A program made the position numbers and the translations under genes. From Atriophallophorus winterbourni (taxonomy: Eukaryota; Platyhelminthes; Trematoda; Plagiorchiida; Microphallidae), in contig JACCGJ010001585.1 in assembly GCA_013407085.1 (NCBI GenBank), positions 1 to 64,000 on the forward strand: a stretch of 64,000 bases of DNA, given 5' to 3'. Of this stretch, positions 56,880 through 64,000 are shown piece after piece. Below the pieces are notes generated by a model. The model did no database searches. It was given only the letters and a program-made list of their open reading frames with translations, and had not been told where the DNA came from. Numbering within the stretch: position 1 is the first letter of the stretch; each line of letters opens with the position of its first letter.

Positions 56880-58380
56880 TCGTTGTGGAACGGCACCTAC
56901 GGTGAGTAAATACAAAGAAATCCCTGGGTGGCGACATCATTACCCCAGCTATTCTTCGTACATATTATAGACAGCTTTCATACAATCTAGCGACGGTTGC
57001 GTAGAGTCAGCATTGAAAGCTGGTGTGATAACACCAATTTACAAGGGTGGCTGTCGTTCCGATGTAGCAAATTACAGGCCTGTTACGCTGTTGCGATGCA
57101 TCTCGAAAATTATGGAGCTCATCATAACTGAGTGTAGCATGGATCACCATTAAAATAATGGACTTTTATTAGCAGTGTAACATGCAACACAGATCTTATT
57201 TGTCAAATTTACTCACCACACTTTACGATTGGATTACGTCTCCTGACCCAGGATACTCCGTTCATGCCTGCTATATTGATGCATTAAACGCATTTTATAA
57301 GGTCAACCACTGCCTGCTTCTGCAAAAGCTAGTGCAATATGTGGATAACAGATTATCTGACCGATCGGCACCTGCGAGTCCGCATTGACGGCGTTCTATC
57401 AAAAACCATCAATGTCAGCAGTTGTGTCCCTCAAGGTTCAGTGCTAGGGTCTATCCTTTTCTTATTATACAAAAATGATGTTGCGCAAGTAGTACGATGC
57501 AAGATGGTTCTTTTTGCTGATGACATAAAAATATGTAATCAAATCCGATCCATTGAAGATTGTTTGATGATGCAAGAGGATTTGGATGCCCTGTATCGCT
57601 AATCTCAACTAAATCAGAGGCCTTTCAATATATGTAAATGTAAAATGTTACAACTTGACCGGCAATACGAGTATACGTATAATCTTGGCCATGAAAACTT
57701 GACTTGGACTAAGAATGATCTCGTAATCTGGATTATTAATAATCTGAAACCGAATAGTCATTACCAGAAAGTATTCAACAAGACAAGAGGTATCTTGGGA
57801 ATGCTGAGGAGAACATTTAGGCGGTTCTCTCTTAAAACGCTTCCCCGGATTATAAATACTTACATCCATCCAAATATAGAATCCATGATCCCAGTTTGGG
57901 CACCGTGTCTGCTGGATAAAATTTAACACCGAGCAACTATGATAGTTGATGGGATGCAGCACATCTCATATCAAGAGCAAATAGCGCTACTGGCATTGAC
58001 CTATTTTGCACAATAAAGAATGAGGAGCGACATGATCGTAACATATAAAACACTGCGGATGGATAATAACCCCTGCGCGATTCAATAACAGTCATTTCCC
58101 CTAAGAATACACGGAGTCATTCAAGTTGTTTCGTTATACCACAATCAAGACATCATTTCTTCTCCGTGTGTATTTGCTTTTTGTGGAAATCACTATCACA
58201 AGATATTGCGAACGCTCCTACGATCCGCGATTTCAAATCGAAACTCAATGCTTACATCAAAGAGAACTCCACTATTGACCCTGTAAATGGACCACATAAG
58301 AACCCATACAAACCAAACACCTCAATTGAATTTCGTTTGCATCCTCTCTATTTTATAGCTGTCTTATAATGGTACATGTA
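56880..58380 (+). pseudogene. CR1/Jockey-like LINE relic, + strand
   Basis: RT blocks in order across several frames: LKAGVITPIYKGGCRSDVAN and YRPVTLL (about 57010-57090), SKIMELIITE, YIDALNAFYKVNHCLLLQKL (57270-57330, compare DFSKAFD.V.H..LL.KL), SCVPQGSVLGSILFLLYKND (57420), VLFADDIKICNQI (57510-57545, active site intact), and the thumb with RGILGMLRRTFRRFSLKTL (57790-57835). The last block, near 58166-58300, reads FLWKSLSQDIANAPTIRDFK, the usual C-terminus of this group. Several internal stops make it non-functional, and the endonuclease part is absent. Confidence 0.87.
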
Positions 58381-58539
58381 GAACGATTGCTTTAATTCAC
58401 CATAAATTCTTGATCGGGTGGAAAGAGTATGGTTGTGGTGTGTAAGTGCGAAGGATGTGATTAAAACATTACAATGGTCAAGTATTACTTCGGTTAATGC
58501 CTTTCCACGGTTACAAAGGTCACTGAACCTAATCATACT

Positions 58540-58650
58540 GTCTCCATTTGATGACGACCAATAGATAGAAACCGGTATTGGTGTGTAAGTGCGGGGGATG
58601 TGAACAGCGCATTACAACGTTCAATTTGATTAACCGTGATACAAATATGT
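58540..58650. repeat. Fold-back family copy, module only
   Basis: CTGTCTCCATTTGATGACGA, AACCGGTATTGGTGTGTAAG, then TGCGGGGGATGTGAACAGCG match the outer modules of the family. No arms remain. Confidence 0.55.
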
Positions 58651-60377
58651 TAAGCCATTAGGAAACTTAACGTGGTGTTGTAAACAAATATGCACGCTTA
58701 ACATGAAACTGGTCGTATTGTGCGTTGTGATGAAATTTATTAAAAAAATTAGATAAAGCATAACAGCCTCATTACTTTATTTTGCCCGATTGAACAGATT
58801 GGGTTTTTGATTTTTTCACCATTTGCTGAACATTTCGAGCCATATCTTCCATTTCTCCGTTGCTTCAAGGCCCACCGTTCATAATTGTACTGCTGCTAAA
58901 TGCTGAATATAAATGTCATCATCTTTATACACTTAACGCAGAACTTGGAGCAAGACCACGGAAAAAATTTCAGCCTCAACTGACCTATTAGTTCTGATTA
59001 TCGTTAATTATCCTGTGAAATAAATTTCTTCTGCACCGAATTTTGCGCTACTACAGATAATTCGCGATTCATCATTTTTCTATTTTGTATTTCAAAACGA
59101 AGCAAAATAATAGCCAAGTATCACGAAATAAAAGCAATACGAACGGTTCAATTAATTAAATTTCAATATCGCGTAAATAATTGTTAGATTGCGTGTGCTC
59201 ATATTTCTTGAGCCATTGTCACACACCGAATGCTAAACATTCAGTAAATTACTACACACAATGCTAGGTGAATAACACGAAGGAAACCAAGATTCATAAG
59301 TTATTACACTGTTTTAACTCGAATTATTTCCGTTATTAATTGGTGCGGAACATAAAAACAATTTAGAATTGTACCTGTGGATATCTGAAATCATTCGAAA
59401 TGACTGTAAGACGATTCTCTGGTTAAAAGAGCAATTCTATTCAGTTGTATCTTGATTCAAGATGTTATGGTTCGAGCTACGACATGAGGTTTATTTCCAT
59501 CCCCGTGTTGCCGAAAAAACACCAGAGTTGCTCCAGGTCACAATGTAACTGACAATGTTGGTCACCACAGGTTAAACAAAGACACCTCGATGACGGAAAT
59601 ATATACACACTTGGATGTGCCACATGCTTCTGATAAATATTTTATATTTCACATATTAAATTCTATTATTTATTTAAATTTTATTTGAGTTCAAGTCAAT
59701 TAATGGTTTTCATGGTCTAAAAAGTACATGCTTAACAGCAACCATTGAATAAAAGTATTGGATACGGATACAAAGAATAAAATGCTTGGTCAGTAAGGAA
59801 AGTCAGCTTGTGTACTGAGATATGAGGTTTGGTTTGGTTAACGTATACTCATCAAGCTCAGCATTGAACATATTTAGACAAGATGCACAAATGATGTAAG
59901 GTGGCACAGAGTTCCAGATTAGTTTCGTCATTTTCACGGTAACTGAAAGCCAAATTATAAAATCCATGTAATCTGAACTAGCTCTTATAGAATATTAGCG
60001 ACTGGGCATCTTTGGAAATGGGCCGAGCTTAGCGATCGCTATTGTAATGAAATTTGAAAAATTAGTTTGAATCAGTGTTCCCTTACATAGTATCTGTGAC
60101 CAAAGAATCTTAACAACAAGGGCAGTAAATTTATAAGAAAATGAAATTTAATCCGTTTTCGTGTGGCTCAATTTACTATCATTAAAATTTCATTAGCATT
60201 CTACTTGTCTTTTGCAAACACAATAGGATCGTATAATTTCAACAACTCAGCTTCGGTGAGTAACAGATGATATCTAAAAGCATGTTGAGAATTAAAAAAA
60301 TTCACATTTGAAGCACGCCTAACAGATTCTTTTAACCGAGGCTCTTGGAAACTGAGCTTTCCATACCTACCACATTG
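58651..60377. other. Nothing recognised
   Basis: AT-rich sequence with short chance frames. Confidence 0.5.
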
Positions 60378-60765
60378 GTTTTTGTTGTTGTTGTTGGCCT
60401 TCTTCAGTTGATGTTGGCCATGGAAGAACAACGTAAGCACACGAAGATCTCATGGCCCACATTGTTTTGTACGATTAAACAGTGCGATTCGAGAGGAAAA
60501 ATCACCCCCGCAGCACTCACAACAATAGATAGAACTCGGTCAATCGGTGGTTTTTACACTTTGTCGATGTGATAATGGTCAAGAAAGCGTAAACCTTATC
60601 TGCTCTTTTCTACCTCAAAAATGATGTTTCACACTATGCCTTTGGAATGAGATGTCAACAGCAAGTACTATTCAACGCGTTGGACCGCAATGGCGGCTTG
60701 CCAAAAGGTTAACTTCCTGATTTCATCCCTTTAAACAGCAGATCTTTCGGATTACGACTGCACTA
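60378..60765 (-). repeat. RTE-like LINE, 3' fragment with (CAA)n tail
   Basis: On the - strand this is the decayed 3' end of the RTE-like family: positions matching GRIPKDLLY (near 60745), the finger region (near 60490) and the 3' UTR. It ends in GGCCAACAACAACAACAAAAA, the clearest copy of the short CAA tail. It abuts a fold-back repeat at 60761. Confidence 0.75.
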
Positions 60766-60960
60766 CCGGTTTCTGACTGTTTGCCGTCATCAGGTGGAGA
60801 CAATGGTATTCAAGTATACACTTGTTTACCATTTATCCACTGTTTCAAGGCTCGCTCAACGTAATTTACTGTCTCCACCTGATGACGGCAAACAGCCAGA
60901 AACTGGTAGTGGAGTGTAATTTCGGGGGATGTGAGCAACACATTACTTTGGTTCGGAAGA
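60761..60960. mobile_element. Fold-back repeat, outer-module palindrome
   Basis: CACTACCGGTTTCTGACTGT...GTGGAGACA (60761-60802) pairs with TGTCTCCACCTGATGACGGC...GGTAGTG (60870-60912), about 42 bases each. The loop carries GGTATTCAAGTATA and GTTTACCATTTATCCACTGT, seen also beside the 23.8-kb copy. It is followed by GGGGGATGTGAGCAACACAT. Confidence 0.8.
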
Positions 60961-63900
60961 TTATTTCATCTAATCCCAATTCGAATATTTGACCTTAGTT
61001 ACTTATTTTTCTTTATGATGAACGACATATTGATTAATCGTGTGAGCAAGAATATTTGACCAATTCACCAACAAGACTGAACAATTTGTACGATGGTGTA
61101 GTTAGAGTCGAAACGACAAAAGAGTACGCCAACAATTTTTTCTCCTAGATGGTGAATGCTTATCTTAGTTTTCAGCTGTGTATGAAGGTCGATTCAAACA
61201 CTGCTTAATTTGAAACTGGGTCTATTAGCCAATCAATCACAAACTATACCGTGTACAACGAAGGCTTGCTCGCTCGACACCTAAATTGGAGAATGGTTTA
61301 GAATAGTGTAATAACCAACACACAAATAACTGACAGTTTGGCATAATCAACACAACGCAATTTTCGGGAGCATATTTTCCTCTTTGATCTTTTTAATGCG
61401 AATATTCAGGCAGTCCCGACATCTTGTTAGAAAGAAATACAATCTCAAGTTTAATTTTCGTAAACAAGAGCCTCCTAACTGGTTCACTGCCGTATGCAAT
61501 CCTTTGAAAAGTAATAAACACAAATTTGAACTTAGTCATAAAAACAAATTAGCGGTGCACCGTTCGTTTGTTCTTCTTCACCGCCAGTGATAAGATCAAT
61601 TCGCAAACATTTCAAAGTGGTTTAATTGCAGCAAGTTTGGAAACAGTGTAAGTAAGGCATTGAAATTCGTTGTCCAAAAATTCTGTTCACCACAAGAGGC
61701 TGCTGCGTCAAGTCCAATTATCCACCCCTACTGAGTTAGCAGCGTTTGTATTCGGAGTGGAAAAAACGAAATTAGTCCAAGATTTCGTACCACAGATATG
61801 TCCCCATGATGTTTCAATCTTTATAGGAATCTGAAGCAATATCAATAATTAGCTGCAGCACACCGACTTTGAGGGAACCTCACCTTATCTATCTTTCTCG
61901 CGGGGTGTGTGCGCGCGAACGCACCAGTTTTCATAAACATTGTACAACAAGGATGGAACTAAATGGGATCGTCACAGATGACATTCTGTCAGTCAGTCAC
62001 GTTTGTAGAATTCGATAGAACAAATTTGTACACAAAAGAGTCGTGGTCAATTATAGGGGGTCAAATGTTATGGGAACGACAAATGGACCGTCCTTGTTTT
62101 TGGAAAACTTGAGGTTGATAAATCCTTTATCATTTGCAGAAAATGTAACTTATTGATTCACAACGGCTCATTAAATTGGATTTGGCAAGCTTAATTGTTT
62201 TTTTATAGTTGTAAAACACATTAATGCTGGTACACGGTTTTATTTCGATAACGTTTTTAGAACTGGTAATGATAGTTGCTCATTATTCTTACCAGATTTT
62301 TAAGAATAACACGGAGAGGTGTGGTTCCTTTTTAAACAGAAAACAGTTAAAGCTAACATCTAATTAGATTAGCTTGAAGCAATCGGGATCATTTCAAGCA
62401 CAGAAACTTGAAATCTCCACAGATGTAGATCGAAATCAGGGAATGAGACTCATATATTAGTAGACCGAGGTTTCAATTATTTTTTAAAGCTCATTACTCA
62501 CCGACATTCTGTATAAAACTTGCGTTCATGCAACGATTCGAGGGATTCAAGTGGTCAATCGCTTGGATCCATCAAGAACAATTATTTCCATCAAATTTCA
62601 TCAATGCCTGTCCAGCTTTTGATCGTATCACACTGTTTGTCAATAGCATTTCTTTGTTGTGTTGATTTCCCTCATAACGTTTCTTATTTTGCGTGAGTCG
62701 CATCCAGTGAATCACAGCATACCGAAATCGTGAACAGTGAGCAACTATCTGTAGAGAATAGAAAGAAGACAAAGGGTATCAACACAACATCCACTTTCAA
62801 TCTACTCGAGTGTGCGTGTGTGTTCGTGTGCGTTCGAAACAACGCCAGCTAAAGTTCGGAAAATAATGACTAGTGTGCTCGCATGCATTTTATTGCTCAA
62901 TTGTCAAGATTCCCAAAGAGGCTGCGTTTGTCACTTATGCTCCATTGTTCCCGCGAACTTGTGTGTGCGTGTGTGTGCGAATTTCAATTCAGACCCACCC
63001 AAACAAGCATCGCTACCGTGTTGGATGTCTAGCGCAGGCTACAGAACAATGGTACAATGCTCGTTCGATTATTCCACTCTCCTAACCATTGTTGCCCCAG
63101 AATTCACAGCTAGCCTGTTCGAGCACACGAGTGGTGGACAGAAAGACAGATGGTAAACACGCCCAATTCACACAAATTTTACGGGGAAATTCGAATGGCC
63201 AAATCTCTCCACCCACCTGGATTCGATTTGTGGGCGTAGAAAGATTTGGGGTGATTCAATGAAAATAACAATAGGCCTTCACTCTGGTTCGTCTCGTTGT
63301 TCTCCATCAATGAATTCCTGAATCTTGTGTCTGTGCTTTTGTTCAACTTAGATCAAACTGCCTTTTAGCCATTTGCAAATTTCCATTGTCTATTAGCAGT
63401 TGAGTTAAACTCATTAAAAGTCTCAACGAAAATTTGTTATTGATTTAATTCTCGACAATAATATGTAGAAGAGATTACAGTATATCGATGGAGATGTAAA
63501 TGAAATGATTTTATTGCAAGGTCAGAGAAAAATATGATGTTGTTAATGTTTAACAAATAACTTTCAACTCGAATTCCGAATTTAATTCGTTGTACAAAGA
63601 CTTCTCTGTAGACCCGAGCTTACCATTTGAGTTATGAAGCTTGCCTAGATTTTTATATCATGCACCGGATAACAATATTCCTTTTCATCTAAGCCAAGTT
63701 ACTATTGCGAAATTGAACGACGTTACATAGTCTTTGAAACGTTCCTTTTTCGCACTTTCCGGTAGAGCGAATGATTAACTAACCACTTACGTTTTCCGGA
63801 CCACAGAATAATCAATTGATGGTAGCATTCATCTGTTCAGAAATTTTGTTGTCAGAAACATAGAAGAGGGAATATTCAAGTAGATCTGCAAAAGACCTAT

Positions 63901-64000
63901 GCGCAACTGGTTGGGTATATGATGCTACTCAAACATGCCAGTCTGGAGAAAGATTCATCCATGCCTAACTGCGATTGGTCAAACAGTGGACAGTAACCCT
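60961..64000. other. 3 kb without a supported gene
   Basis: GC rises slightly at 62800-63170, with GTGTGCGTGTG-like runs and a 114-codon frame (62812-63156) that looks repeat-driven. No domain recognised. Confidence 0.45.

Noticed and set aside
62812..63156. 114-codon Cys-containing + strand frame
   Set aside because: Driven by GTGTGCGTG-type runs; no splice partners or recognisable domain.

Overview
This is a eukaryotic, intron-rich, AT-rich nuclear window. Short exons with GT/AG borders sit in introns of several kilobases that are filled with broken non-LTR retrotransposons and small fold-back repeats. The LINE types, base composition and gene style suggest a flatworm, most likely a trematode. 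That is inference from memory of the families; no species call is supported. There are no bacterial features, CRISPR arrays or recognisable tRNA/rRNA genes.

Two genes can be assembled exon by exon and they converge. On the + strand, 1472-30337 holds the 3' two thirds of a TRPA-type (TRPA1-like) ankyrin-repeat cation channel. Fifteen exons join with consistent reading phase into about 693 residues: terminal ankyrin repeats, linker, S1-S6 with pore loop, and the conserved segment after S6 plus a short helical tail. The upstream ankyrin exons lie before the window. On the - strand, 47612 down to 32775 holds a SoxD-class (Sox5/6/13-like) HMG-box factor. It has an upstream Ser/Thr-rich exon, a long central exon, an HMG box split over two exons, and a terminal exon. 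A possible further 5' coding exon is at 50387-50103. One splice phase and one frame upstream of the SoxD gene remain unresolved.

Region by region: 1-11165 carries channel exons with two antisense CR1/Jockey-like LINE relics and a possible Ly6-like exon. An (ATT)n tract runs into a 1000-N assembly gap (11651-12650), followed by a frameshifted RTE-like LINE on + (12651-15733). 15972-22573 holds the transmembrane exons, with a roughly 1-kb inverted-repeat element at about 19385-20395. 22574-30337 is the channel tail with more repeats. About 30367-32774 is the space between the two gene ends. 32775-47612 is SoxD, its introns carrying three further RTE-like relics or fragments and a 256-bp GATA microsatellite. 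50.4-64 kb shows no gene I can support, only a CR1-like relic, an RTE-like 3' fragment and several copies of the fold-back family.

The repeats give the window its character. At least six pieces belong to one RTE-like lineage, most ending in a (CAA)n-type 3' tail. Four CR1/Jockey-like relics are present. An apparently uncatalogued fold-back family has about eight copies between 23 and 61 kb. Nothing here looks like a new enzymatic system; the strongest leads are the fold-back family, the endonuclease-deleted RTE, and a LINE lying directly against a channel splice site.
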